NCBI RefSeq assembly: GCF_002283365.1 | Contig: NZ_MQWD01000001.1 | Coordinates: 1,497,154 to 1,561,153, forward strand | Direction: 5' to 3' | Origin: Rubrivirga marina | GTDB lineage: Bacteria > Bacteroidota > Rhodothermia > Rhodothermales > Rubricoccaceae | Length of the DNA: 64,000 nucleotides | Shown here: one piece after another, positions 49,628 to 58,130 of the stretch | Layout: each line of letters starts with the position of its first letter | Position numbering within the stretch: position 1 is the first letter of the stretch | Made by a program: the position numbers and the translations under genes | Notes under the pieces: generated by a model | Database searches by the model: none | What the model was told of the DNA's origin: nothing | Seen by the model: only the letters and a program-made list of their open reading frames with translations

Positions 49628-51267
49628 TGGACGCCGCCGACGTTATCATCGTGGGCGCCGGGCTGACCGGCCTCGTCGCCGCCGCCGAGGCGGCCGAGGC
49701 GGGGCGTCGCGTGGTCGTGCTCGACCAGGAGGGCCCGCAGAACCTTGGCGGCCAGGCGTGGTGGTCGTTCGGCGGCCTTTTCTTGGTCGACTCGCCCGAG
49801 CAGCGGCGGATGCGGATCAAGGACTCCCGCGACCTCGCCTGGCAGGACTGGCTCGGCACGGCCGGTTTCGACCGCGACGACGACGCGTGGCCGCGCCGCT
49901 GGGCCGAGGCCTACGTCGACTGGGCGGCCGGCGAGAAGCGCGACTGGATCCGCCAGCAGGGCGTCACGCTGTTCCCGGTGGTCGGATGGGCGGAGCGGGG
50001 CGGGGGACTGGCGACCGGGCCTGGCAACTCGGTCCCGCGCTTCCACATCGTGTGGGGGACCGGGCCGGGCCTCGTCGAGCCGTTCGCCGAGCGGTGCCGC
50101 CGGGCCGGCGTCGCGTTCCGGTTCCGCCACCGCGTGACGGGCCTGAACCGGACCGGCGGTCGCGTCGACGGCGTGACGGGCGACGTGCTGGCGGAAAGCA
50201 CCGCCGAGCGCGGGGCGCCGTCGAACCGCGACGTCGTCGGGGACTTCGAGCTGCGGGCGCCGGCCGTGGTTGTCGCCTCGGGCGGGATCGGGGCCAACCT
50301 CGACCTCGTCCGGCAGTTCTGGCCCGAGCGGCTGGGGGCGCCGCCGGAGCGGCTGCTGGTGGGCGTGCCCGACCACGTCGACGGGCGCATGCTGGGGGTG
50401 ACGGAGGCGGCCGGCGCGCGGCTCATCCACCGCGGCCGGATGTGGCACTACGTCGAGGGCATCGCGAACCACGCGCCGGTGTGGACGCGCCACGGCATCC
50501 GGATCCTGCCCGGCCCGTCGTCGCTGTGGCTCGACGCGACGGGGCGCCGCCTCCCCCCGCCGTGCCTTCCCGGCTTCGACACGCTCGCGACGCTCGAAGA
50601 GATCCGCCGGCGCGGGCACGAGCACTCGTGGTTCGTCCTCACGCAGCGGATCATCGAGAAGGAGTTCGCGCTGTCGGGCTCGGAGCAGAACCCGGACCTG
50701 ACCGGTCGGAGCGTCCGCGGCGTGCTCGGGCGCGTCCGCCCCGGCGCACCCGCGCCCGTCGAGCGGTTCAAGGAGCGCGGCGCGGACTTCGTGGTCGACC
50801 CCGACCTCGACCGCCTCATCGAGAAGATGAACGCCCTCACCGACACGCCCCAACTCGATCCAGGAATGGTCCGGCGCGAGGTCGAGGCACGGGACCGCGA
50901 GATCGCGAACCCGTTCACGAAGGACGCCCAGATCGCCGCGCTGCGGAACGCCCGGAGCTACCTCGGCGACAAGCTGATCCGCGTGGCTCGGCCTCACCGC
51001 CTGCTCGACCCCAAGGCCGGCCCGCTCATCGGCGTCAAGCTCAACCTCCTCACCCGCAAGACGCTCGGCGGCATCGAGACCGACCTCGAGAGCCGCGCGC
51101 TCGGGGCCGACGGCCAGCCGGTGCCGGGCCTCTGGGCCGCGGGCGAAGCGGCCGGCTTCGGCGGTGGCGGCGTCCACGGCTACCGGTCGCTGGAGGGCAC
51201 CTTCCTCGGCGGCTGCCTGTTCTCCGGCCGCGCCGCCGGCCGCTCCGTCGCCCACCACACCGCCTGA
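49627..51267 (+). CDS. FAD-binding dehydrogenase (KstD/fumarate-reductase-type flavoprotein)
   Basis: The protein has 546 residues. The FAD site is VIIVGAGLTGLVAAAEAAEAGRRVVVLDQE (residues about 6-35), followed by GGQAWWSFGGLF. Later come the substrate-domain landmarks (VVVASGGIGANLDLVRQFWP) and a final FAD loop (GLWAAGEAAGFGGGGVHGYRSLEGTFLGGCLFSG). This pattern matches FAD-binding dehydrogenases related to 3-ketosteroid dehydrogenase. The substrate is unknown. It is coupled to the cupin and followed by a palindrome and a quinone oxidoreductase gene. Confidence 0.85.
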   Translation: MDAADVIIVGAGLTGLVAAAEAAEAGRRVVVLDQEGPQNLGGQAWWSFGGLFLVDSPEQRRMRIKDSRDLAWQDWLGTAGFDRDDDAWPRRWAEAYVDWAAGEKRDWIRQQGVTLFPVVGWAERGGGLATGPGNSVPRFHIVWGTGPGLVEPFAERCRRAGVAFRFRHRVTGLNRTGGRVDGVTGDVLAESTAERGAPSNRDVVGDFELRAPAVVVASGGIGANLDLVRQFWPERLGAPPERLLVGVPDHVDGRMLGVTEAAGARLIHRGRMWHYVEGIANHAPVWTRHGIRILPGPSSLWLDATGRRLPPPCLPGFDTLATLEEIRRRGHEHSWFVLTQRIIEKEFALSGSEQNPDLTGRSVRGVLGRVRPGAPAPVERFKERGADFVVDPDLDRLIEKMNALTDTPQLDPGMVRREVEARDREIANPFTKDAQIAALRNARSYLGDKLIRVARPHRLLDPKAGPLIGVKLNLLTRKTLGGIETDLESRALGADGQPVPGLWAAGEAAGFGGGGVHGYRSLEGTFLGGCLFSGRAAGRSVAHHTA

Positions 51268-51300
51268 CTCCCCCCGCCTCGGCACCGAGGCGGGGGGAGT
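51267..51300. repeat. Dispersed palindrome, longest copy (16-base arms)
   Basis: Arms 51267-51282 and 51285-51300 are exactly complementary around a CA centre. The left arm begins at the A of the FAD dehydrogenase TGA stop. This copy shows the full repeat: core CCGCCTCGGCACCGAGGCGG plus matching CTCCC/GGGAG flanks. Confidence 0.88.
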
Positions 51301-51330
51301 GAACTCCGACCCCTGAACCCCGAACCCGCC

Positions 51331-52332
51331 ATGCCCACCGTCCGCAAGCTGATCGCCACCGAACTCACGCCTGATTTCCGGCGGGCCGCCGAGATCGTCG
51401 AGGAGGAGATCCCCGATCCGAGGCCGGGCGAGGTGCTCGTGCGGAACGTCGTGGCCGGCGTCAACGCGAGCGACGTGAACATGACGGCCGGGCGGTACCA
51501 GCCGGGCGTGCCGCCGCCGTTCGACCTCGGCTTCGAGGCGGCTGGCGTGGTCGAGGCCGTCGGTGACGGCGTCGAGCACCTGTCGGAAGGCGACGCGGTC
51601 GCGTTCTCGATCCTGGGCCAGGGCTTCCGCGACGTCGCCGTCGTGCCGGCGAAGCTGGCCGTGCCGGTGCCCGAGCCGTCGCCCGAGGCGCTGTCGGTCC
51701 TGGTGAGCGGGCTCACGGCGTCGATCGCGCTCGAGCAGGTCGGCGAGCTCAAGGCGGGCGAGACGGTCCTCGTGACGGCCGCGGCGGGGGGGACGGGCCA
51801 GTACGCCGTGCAGCTGGCGAAGCGGGCCGGGGCGACCGTCTTCGGCACGTGCGGGAGCGACGAGAAGGCCGCGCTGCTCCGCGACCTCGGCTGCGACCGG
51901 CCGATCAACTACCGCTCGGAGACCGTCAAGGCCGTCCTCACGAGCGAGGCGCCCGACGGACTCGACGTGGTCTACGAGGCCGTCGGCGGGGATCTCTTCG
52001 ACACGGCGCTGCGGGCGCTCGCCGTCAAGGGCCGGCTGATCTCGATCGGGTTCGTCGGCGAGTATGTCGACGGTCCGGAGCGCGTGACCGATGTCCGGGT
52101 GTACCACCGGCTCTTGGCGAAATCGGCCAGCGTGCGGGGGTTCTTCCTGCCGCACTACGCGCGCCACTTCCGCGAGCACATGGGCCGGCTGCTCGGGCTC
52201 GTCGGCTCCGGCGAGCTCCAGGTGGCCGTCGACCCGACCGCGTTCCGCGGCCTCGGCGCCGTCGCCGACGCGGTCGAGTACCTCCATAGCGGGCAGAGCC
52301 GTGGGAAGGTGGTCGTCTGGCTGGGCGAGTGA
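51331..52332 (+). CDS. Zinc-independent quinone oxidoreductase / enoyl reductase (MDR family)
   Basis: The protein has 333 residues. It has the MDR fold: PRPGEVLVRNVVAGVNASDVNMTAGRY, the NADPH loop VLVTAAAGGTGQYAVQLAK (near residue 150), and GLDVVYEAVGG. There are no zinc-binding Cys clusters. The C-terminal part (FLPHYARHFREHMGRLLGL) resembles prostaglandin-reductase/ZADH2-type enzymes. It probably reduces enones or quinones with NADPH. It may work with the preceding flavin dehydrogenase, as both lie on the same strand with a 63-base gap. Confidence 0.86.
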   Translation: MPTVRKLIATELTPDFRRAAEIVEEEIPDPRPGEVLVRNVVAGVNASDVNMTAGRYQPGVPPPFDLGFEAAGVVEAVGDGVEHLSEGDAVAFSILGQGFRDVAVVPAKLAVPVPEPSPEALSVLVSGLTASIALEQVGELKAGETVLVTAAAGGTGQYAVQLAKRAGATVFGTCGSDEKAALLRDLGCDRPINYRSETVKAVLTSEAPDGLDVVYEAVGGDLFDTALRALAVKGRLISIGFVGEYVDGPERVTDVRVYHRLLAKSASVRGFFLPHYARHFREHMGRLLGLVGSGELQVAVDPTAFRGLGAVADAVEYLHSGQSRGKVVVWLGE

Positions 52333-52347
52333 GTCCGCCCCAGCCCT

Positions 52348-52385
52348 TCGGCTTCGGTCAGGAGAGCCGCCGAGGCGGAGGGAGT
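52348..52385. repeat. Dispersed palindrome, half-site with remnant left arm
   Basis: GCTTCGG near 52351 and CCGCCGAGGCGGAGGGAGT near 52367; the right arm is complete and reaches the thioesterase stop. Confidence 0.5.
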
Positions 52386-52801
52386 CAGCCGCTCGCGAGG
52401 CGTTGGCGGATGGCGTCGGGGAGGCGGACCGCGCGGCCCGTCGCGCGGTCGATCCACACGAGGACCGTCCGCGCCGTGGCGTAGACCGTGCCCTCGTCGC
52501 CCTCGATCGTCAGCTCGCAGTCGAGCGGGAGCGACGTCCGCCCGGCCTCGCCGGCCGTCAGGCGGACGACGACGGTCGCGGGGTACACGACGGGCTTCTT
52601 GAACTGGGCCTCGACGGCGACCAGCACGGGCCCGGTCTCGGGCGCGCCCGGCCACGCCTCGCCGTCTCCCGCCCACCGCTCGAACAGCTCGATCCGCGCT
52701 TGCTCGAAGTAGGTCTGGTAGACCGCGTTGTTGACGTGGCCCAACTCGTCCATGTCGGACCAGCGGACGGCGAGGCGGGCGGTGTAGAGGGGCTCGGGCA
52801 T
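52385..52801 (-). CDS. 4-hydroxybenzoyl-CoA thioesterase-family (hotdog) protein
   Basis: The protein has 138 residues from the ATG at 52801. The hotdog fold shows VRWSDMDELGHVNNAVYQTYFEQARIELFE with the catalytic Asp (D17) and Asn-Asn pair, then AVEAQFKKPVVYPATVVV. This is the YbgC/4HBT pattern for acyl-CoA thioesterases. It ends in VRLPDAIRQRLASG. The actual acyl-CoA is unknown. The 238 bases before the next gene hold nothing recognisable. Confidence 0.9.
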   Translation of the reverse strand: MPEPLYTARLAVRWSDMDELGHVNNAVYQTYFEQARIELFERWAGDGEAWPGAPETGPVLVAVEAQFKKPVVYPATVVVRLTAGEAGRTSLPLDCELTIEGDEGTVYATARTVLVWIDRATGRAVRLPDAIRQRLASG

Positions 52802-53039
52802 GGGGCGGGCGTGGGGGCCGTCCCTACGACGACGGCCCGCGGCTCGGTCCCCAATGCTGGCCCGGTCGGTACGCACGGCCGGGGCGACCCCGCGGGACAG
52901 AGGGGAAAAGCGGAACGGGGCCGTGACGGAACGGGCCCTCATCGGTCGTGGAGCGGACGAATGGCTCGGGAGAAGGCAGGCCGACCTAAGCGCCCGTCCG
53001 GGCATTCGATAAGACCCGCGAGGCCCTCCGTCACGCTGC

Positions 53040-53516
53040 ATGTCCCGTCGCTCGCTCCTGCTCGTCGTCACCCTCGCCGCCGTCGGCCCGGTCGCGGCGC
53101 AAGCGAGTCAGGAGGTCACGATCGTCATCCCCGAGGTCGAGCGGATCCAGGTTTCGGCCGGCACGCGGACGCTGGCGTTCGTGCGCCCACCCGAGGGCGG
53201 GCCGTTCGCCGACGTGATCGACGACGCCGGCTCGTACGACGTCACGGTCAACACGTCCGGAAACAAGATCACGGCCGCCCTCGACGCGCCGTTCGCCGAC
53301 GGCGTCCGGTTGTCGGTCCGCCTCGAGGCGCCGCCGGGTGCCGTCAGCCACGGCCGGGTCGAGTTGGCGACCGAGGCGCGCGATCTCGTCACGGGCGTGG
53401 GCGGCGTCGCGGCCGCCGAGCTCAGCATGACCTATACCGCCTCGGCCGATCCGTCGGCGCTGCCGAATGGGGCGGGCGAGACGCACGTCGTGACGTATAC
53501 GGTCACGGACCAGTAG
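53040..53516 (+). CDS. Exported small beta-sandwich-like protein
   Basis: The protein has 158 residues with a signal peptide ([21 protein letters not shown]). The mature part has Val-rich strands ([47 protein letters not shown]) and ends [11 protein letters not shown], a common end in secreted adhesion-type proteins. The function is unknown. It lies 67 bases before the dioxygenase gene on the same strand. Confidence 0.6.
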   Translation: MSRRSLLLVVTLAAVGPVAAQASQEVTIVIPEVERIQVSAGTRTLAFVRPPEGGPFADVIDDAGSYDVTVNTSGNKITAALDAPFADGVRLSVRLEAPPGAVSHGRVELATEARDLVTGVGGVAAAELSMTYTASADPSALPNGAGETHVVTYTVTDQ

Positions 53517-53583
53517 CCCGCGGGGCCGGAGGCGGAACCCGGACGGCGCAGCGGGGCTTTCGGTCGGAGCAGCCCCTCCGACC

Positions 53584-54534
53584 ATGTCTCCACACGGCAT
53601 CCACCACCTTACGGCCGTCTCGGCCGCCATCCGCGACAACCACCGGTTCTACACCGGCCCGATGGGGATGCGCCTCGTCAAGCGGAGCGTGAACCAGGAC
53701 GACGTCTCGGCCTACCACCTGTTCTACTCCGACGCCGTCGGGACGCCGGGCCACGACCTGACGTTTTTCGACTGGCCCGTCCCGCCCGAGCAGCGCGGCA
53801 CGCGGTCGATCACGCGGACCGGCCTTCGCGTCGCCGAGAGCAGCCTGGACTACTGGGCCGACCGGCTCGCCGAGGCGGGCGTCTCGGCCGAGCCGGCGCG
53901 TGAGATCGACGGCCGCCCGACGCTCCGGTTCGAGGACGCCGAAGGCCAGCGCCTCGCCCTCGTCGTCGACGGCGGCGCCGGCGACCCGCCGACGCCGTGG
54001 GAGCGGAGCCCGGTGCCGGCCGAGCACCAGATCCGCGGCCTCGGCCCGATCACGATGAGCGTGCCGAGCCTCGAGCACACCGACCTCGTCCTCCGCACCG
54101 TCCTCGGGATGGAGGAAGACCGGACGTACGCCTCGCCCGACCGTGAGAGTGACACGGTCCACGTCTACGTGATGGGGGAGGGCGGGGGCCCGCACGCCGA
54201 GCTCCACGTCGTCGTCCAGCCCGATCTGGGGCCGGCCCGGCAGGGCGCCGGCGCCGTCCACCACGTCGCCTTCCGGATCCCGGACGACGCCTATGACGCG
54301 TGGACGGAGCGGCTCCAGCGGTTCGGCGTGCCGAGCAGCGGGCCCGTCGATCGGTACTACTTCCGGAGCCTCTACTTCCGCGAGCCCGGCGGCGTCCTGT
54401 TCGAGCTGGCGACCGACGGGCCGGGCTTCGCCGTCGACGAGGACGCGGAGACGCTGGGGGAGCAGGTCGCGCTGCCGCCGTTCTTGGAGTCCCGCCGCGA
54501 GCAGATCGTCGCGAACCTGAAGCCGCTCGACTGA
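53584..54534 (+). CDS. Glyoxalase-fold ring-cleaving dioxygenase (MhqO/YkcA-like)
   Basis: The protein has 316 residues. Two paired vicinal-oxygen-chelate modules begin [35 protein letters not shown] and [16 protein letters not shown]. Metal-binding His (HHLT near residue 7) and Glu ([17 protein letters not shown]) are in place. This is the subfamily of MhqO and related glyoxalase/bleomycin-type dioxygenases that cleave hydroquinone rings and protect against quinones. The nearby quinone oxidoreductase supports a role in quinone handling, though they are 2.2 kb apart. Confidence 0.88.
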   Translation: MSPHGIHHLTAVSAAIRDNHRFYTGPMGMRLVKRSVNQDDVSAYHLFYSDAVGTPGHDLTFFDWPVPPEQRGTRSITRTGLRVAESSLDYWADRLAEAGVSAEPAREIDGRPTLRFEDAEGQRLALVVDGGAGDPPTPWERSPVPAEHQIRGLGPITMSVPSLEHTDLVLRTVLGMEEDRTYASPDRESDTVHVYVMGEGGGPHAELHVVVQPDLGPARQGAGAVHHVAFRIPDDAYDAWTERLQRFGVPSSGPVDRYYFRSLYFREPGGVLFELATDGPGFAVDEDAETLGEQVALPPFLESRREQIVANLKPLD

Positions 54535-54868
54535 GGGCGGGCCCGCAGGGAGACGACGCACCGCGTCCCTACCGACGCCCGGCGCGGAGGGCGCCGCGCG
54601 AGCGTGGCTCTCCGCCTCGGCACCGAGGCGGGCCGGGCTGGGGGATCTGGCACCGTGTTTGGGTGGACAGGGGCAATCCGGCGTCTCGCCGCGCCCGCGC
54701 CGTTCAGGTGGCGGAAGCGGAACCCAGAGGCGACGCGCGCCCACACTTGATGTGTCTCACCTCCTGACCCGACCTTCCCCGCCCCGGCATCCCGCGCGTG
54801 TCTCGCGCGTAGGCCGTCGGCTGGGCCTCCGTCCCGGCGCGCCCCCCTCCCACACGCCGACCCCCCCG
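54535..54868. other. Intergenic region with one palindrome
   Basis: About 334 bases. It holds a palindrome copy (54612-54631), a short CACCGTGTTTGGG stretch near 54651 and no credible gene. Confidence 0.5.
54612..54631. repeat. Dispersed palindrome, core copy (CA centre)
   Basis: CCGCCTCGGCACCGAGGCGG, 78 bases after the dioxygenase stop. Confidence 0.85.
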
Positions 54869-55651
54869 ATGAGCCTCGCCACGCGCGCGGTCTACCCCAC
54901 CCAGCCGGCCCCACTCCGGAAACAGCTGGACGCGCTCCTCGCCGCCGTCGACCTCCCCGCCGACATCGCCCCCGACGCCGTCGTCGGGCTCGTCGTGCCC
55001 GACTCGAACCGGGTCACGGGCGGCGACGCCGCGGCTGCGGCTTACGGGCTCCTCCGCGGGCTCGACCTCGACACGGTCCTGCTCGTCTCGCCGAGCCACC
55101 ACGGCGCCTTCGGGCGGCTCTCGATCTGCCAGACCGACGCGTACCACACGCCGCTCGGCGCCGTCCCGGTCAACGACCACCTCCGCAACGAGCTCTGCGA
55201 CGAGGACGACGACATCTTCCTCGACGACACGGGCCACTACCACACCGAAGGCGCGGACGTCCAGCTCCCGTTCCTCCAGGCGGCCCTCGACGGCGACTTC
55301 GACGCCGTCCCCATCGTGATGGGCGAGGAGAGCCCGGCGTTCTGCCGCGAGCTCGGGGGCGCCGTCGGCGAGGTGATGTACGCCAAGCGGGCCGTCGTCG
55401 TCGGCTCGTGCGACCTCATGGAGGGCGACGCCGACGGGCTCGGCAAGCTCCGCGAGGCCATCGAGGCGTTCGACGAGAGCGAGCTGATGCACCTGCTCGG
55501 GAGCGAGACCGTCCGGGTGGAGGGGATGGGCGCGCTCATCACCACGCTCATCGCGGCGAAGGCTCGCGGGGCCCGTCACGCCCGCGTCCTCGCCCTCACG
55601 CCGCCCGAGGCCGACACCCCCGGCGCCATCGCCTGCGCCTTCTGGAAGTAG
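54869..55651 (+). CDS. MEMO1/AmmeMemoRadiSam protein B-family protein
   Basis: The protein has 260 residues from the ATG at 54869. It matches the MEMO fold (LVVPDSNRVTGGDAAAAAYGLL, TVLLVSPSHHGAF, TGHYHTEGADVQLPFLQ, VGSCDLMEG). MEMO proteins share the fold of nonheme dioxygenases. The usual PHAGY motif, whose His is a metal ligand, reads PDSNR here, so the metal site is changed, while the SPSHHG and later His remain. The related radical SAM and AMMECR1 partners are not visible nearby. The function in bacteria is unknown. Confidence 0.84.
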   Translation: MSLATRAVYPTQPAPLRKQLDALLAAVDLPADIAPDAVVGLVVPDSNRVTGGDAAAAAYGLLRGLDLDTVLLVSPSHHGAFGRLSICQTDAYHTPLGAVPVNDHLRNELCDEDDDIFLDDTGHYHTEGADVQLPFLQAALDGDFDAVPIVMGEESPAFCRELGGAVGEVMYAKRAVVVGSCDLMEGDADGLGKLREAIEAFDESELMHLLGSETVRVEGMGALITTLIAAKARGARHARVLALTPPEADTPGAIACAFWK

Positions 55652-55685
55652 GGCCCCGCTGTCCGACTCCGCGCTCACCTCCCGC

Positions 55686-56672
55686 ATGTCTACGTACGCC
55701 TCCGCCTTCCAGACCCCGCGGCCCCCTGTGGCCCTCATCGGCGCCGGGGCGATGGGACGCGCGCTCGGCCTCCGGCTCGCGGAGAGCGGCTACCCCATCC
55801 AGGCCGTCATCAGTCGGACGCGGCGGTCGGCGGAGGACCTCGCCAAGCTGCTCGGGGCGCCCGTCGCCTCCGACCGCCTCGGCGAGGTCCCGAACGTCCC
55901 GCTCGTGATCCTGGCCGTCCCGGACGACCAGATCGCGGACCTCGCCGACACGCTCACGGGCGCGCCGCGGCCGTGGCAGGGCGCCGTCGTGCTCCACACG
56001 TCGGGCGCGCAGCCGGCGTCGCTCCTCGAGCCGCTCCGCCAGGAGGGCGCGCGGACCCTCTCGTTCCACCCGCTCCAGACCGTTACGCGCGACGCCGACG
56101 CCCAGACGCTGGCCGGCGTGACGGTCGGGATCGAAGGCGAGCCGGCCGGCGTGCTGGCCGGCGTCGAACTCGCGGCCGGCCTCGGCGTCCGCTACGTCGT
56201 CGTGGCGGCCGAGGACAAGCCGCGCTACCACCTCGCCGCGGCGATGGCCTCGAACCTCCTCGTCACCCTCATGGGGATGGTCCAGGAGGTCCTCGCCTCC
56301 ATCGACATCGACCGGCGCGCGGCGATGGCGATCCTCGGCCCGCTCCTGCAGGGCACCCTCGACAACCTCACGGCGACGTCGCCGGAGGAGGCCCTGACGG
56401 GCCCCGTCGCGCGCGGCGACATCCAGACGCTCCGGGCGCACGGGCTCGCGCTCCGCAAGGAGCTCCCGCACCTCGTCCCGGCGTACGCCGCGCTGTCCGT
56501 CGAGACCGTCCGCCTCGCGGTCCGCGCGGGCACGCTCCCGCCAGGCAAGGCCGAAGACGTCCTCTCGCTGATGGAGCGGATGGTGACGCTCCCGCTGCCT
56601 CAGCCGTCGACGCCGAAGACGCCCGAGCCGCCGCGCCCGCCGGCCCCATCCCGCGCCGGCGTCGCGTCGTGA
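55686..56672 (+). CDS. Rossmann-fold and DUF2520-domain protein
   Basis: The protein has 328 residues. An N-terminal NAD(P)-binding fold (PVALIGAGAMGRALGLRLAESGYPIQAVISR) is followed by LVILAVPDDQIADLADTL. A C-terminal DUF2520 helical domain completes it (ASNLLVTLMGMVQEVLASIDI, GPLLQGTLDNL, LTGPVARGDIQTLRAH). This architecture is common to uncharacterised proteins related to 6-phosphogluconate and ketopantoate reductases. The final 35 residues are Pro-rich and low complexity. It sits 34 bases after the MEMO gene and may share its transcript. Confidence 0.85.
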   Translation: MSTYASAFQTPRPPVALIGAGAMGRALGLRLAESGYPIQAVISRTRRSAEDLAKLLGAPVASDRLGEVPNVPLVILAVPDDQIADLADTLTGAPRPWQGAVVLHTSGAQPASLLEPLRQEGARTLSFHPLQTVTRDADAQTLAGVTVGIEGEPAGVLAGVELAAGLGVRYVVVAAEDKPRYHLAAAMASNLLVTLMGMVQEVLASIDIDRRAAMAILGPLLQGTLDNLTATSPEEALTGPVARGDIQTLRAHGLALRKELPHLVPAYAALSVETVRLAVRAGTLPPGKAEDVLSLMERMVTLPLPQPSTPKTPEPPRPPAPSRAGVAS

Positions 56673-57027
56673 GGGCTCGGCGCCGAACCAGTTCATTCGG
56701 CGTCACTCGCGATCGGGATGACTGGCCGCCGAGGCGCTGAGGGTCCAGCGACATGCGTCGTGGCGGAGGCGGCGGCTCTCATGATGGGCGTCGGATCGCC
56801 CCGACGCGGTCGGAGCGGTTCCACCGGGAGGTGGGGGGCACTCGGGGTAACTCTCTGCGTCACAAGGGGGAAATGCGAAGCCCAGGTGAACGATAGGTGG
56901 AGGGCTTAGGGCGGGACGGCCAAGCGTCGATGCGAACGGTGGCGCGCGGACCAATCTGGGGCGTTCTTTCCGTTCTTCCCCTTCCCGTGCTGTTTGGGCT
57001 TCGGCGGGCACGCTCGCCATCCACCGT
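56673..57027. other. Gene-free stretch
   Basis: About 355 bases of low coding potential on both strands. A few short ORFs exist but none has credible composition. Some A/T-richer patches lie near 56860-56980. Confidence 0.45.
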
Positions 57028-57609
57028 ATGCACTCTTCGATTCTGACAGAGGACCTCGCCCCCGGCCTGACGGCCGACTCGGTCGAGGCCCTCGCCGCCC
57101 GGAGCGTCCGCCGCGATTCCGCCGCCTCGTTCCAGGCTCTCCTGGCCGCCGCCGCCGCCGTGGTGAAGGCGTCCCTGGTCCCGGTCCGCGAGGCCGAGAC
57201 GGCCGCGCTCAGCCTCCGCCAGCGCGAGACCGTCACCGGCGTCGCCGCCGACCTCGACGCCGTTCTCGGTGCCCTCGCCGTCGGCGTTTCGGATGAGGCC
57301 CGCTGCCTCGTCCGCCGGACCCCGGCCGACCGCGTCCGTGCCGTCCTCCGGCCCGCGCCGGGCTGGCTCCCGCGACTCCGCGAGCGGGCCGCTGAGCAAC
57401 TGGTCGGCCACCCCGCCCCGTGCCGCACGTGGGTCGCCGCCGCCGGCGCCGCCGTCGAGGCCCTCGGCCAGTCGGCCGAGCACGTCGCGACGCTGGCCGC
57501 GGCCCAGAAGCCCCAGTCGTCGGCCCGCGTCCTCGGGGACCGCGTCGCCGACGCCCTTCGCGACGGCCGGGACGCCCTCCTCGCCGACGTGGCGAAGCTG
57601 GTCGACTGA
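57028..57609 (+). CDS. Uncharacterised helical protein
   Basis: The protein has 193 residues, almost entirely helical and Ala/Val/Arg-rich (AVEALAARSVRRDSAASFQALLAAAAAVVKASLVPVREAETAAL, LRERAAEQLVGHP). Two Cys (C96, C132) and no signal peptide. The composition resembles small DNA-binding or structural helical proteins, but no family is recognised. A TGTTTGGG stretch lies about 30 bases upstream, similar to the Bacteroidota -7 box. Confidence 0.6.
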   Translation: MHSSILTEDLAPGLTADSVEALAARSVRRDSAASFQALLAAAAAVVKASLVPVREAETAALSLRQRETVTGVAADLDAVLGALAVGVSDEARCLVRRTPADRVRAVLRPAPGWLPRLRERAAEQLVGHPAPCRTWVAAAGAAVEALGQSAEHVATLAAAQKPQSSARVLGDRVADALRDGRDALLADVAKLVD

Positions 57610-57679
57610 GCCCGTCGGCCCGAGTCGCCGTTACTTCGTCGTTGGAGCGCTCGGCCGAAGGGGCCCCATCGGCTCCCTC

Positions 57680-58051
57680 ATGCGCTCCCCGTTCGTTCCG
57701 CTCGTCGTCCTCCTCGTGTTCGCTGGCTGCGCCGGCCCGTCCGTCGTCACGGCGAGTGGTGACGCCGAAGCGGACGGCCTCGACTGCGCCCTCGCCGAGG
57801 CCACGGCCCGCGGCTACGCCGTCGTCGGCGCGGAGGCCGGCGTGTTTTTCCGGGCCCACCAGCCGAAACGCTATTCCCTCGGCCGGCGGGGCTTCAACGA
57901 GTTCGACGTGGTGACGGCGACCGTCGCTCGCGGCCGGCTCACGGTCCTCGCCAGCGGCGAGCAGACGTCGGCCGACGGGGTGCAGGCGATCGACCCGTCT
58001 GGCGTCGCCGAGGACGAGGCGCGCGCCGTCGTCGCCGCCTGCACGGGCTGA
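57680..58051 (+). CDS. Small lipoprotein of unknown function
   Basis: The protein has 123 residues with a lipobox (FAGC, Cys17). The mature part has one compact domain (DGLDCALAEATARGYAVVGAEAGVFFRA, GFNEFDVVTATVARGRLTVLASGE) and ends DEARAVVAACTG. Two further Cys could form a disulfide. It is 70 bases downstream of the helical protein and 79 bases upstream of lysS. Nothing indicates its role. Confidence 0.6.
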   Translation: MRSPFVPLVVLLVFAGCAGPSVVTASGDAEADGLDCALAEATARGYAVVGAEAGVFFRAHQPKRYSLGRRGFNEFDVVTATVARGRLTVLASGEQTSADGVQAIDPSGVAEDEARAVVAACTG

Positions 58052-58130
58052 ATCGGGCGCGAAGACGGGACCGGGAGCCATCCCCGCGGCGTCTCTCCCG
58101 CATCTTCCGGCCCCGACTCCGCACCGACCG

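Noticed and set aside
49582-52287. A 901-codon minus-strand frame
   Set aside because: It is antisense to the FAD dehydrogenase and the quinone oxidoreductase, both with full nucleotide-binding motifs.
56703-57428. A minus-strand gene in the 56.7-57.4 kb region
   Set aside because: The frame runs antisense to the helical protein at 57028 and consists of Arg/Ser/Pro-rich sequence without a start signal or domain.
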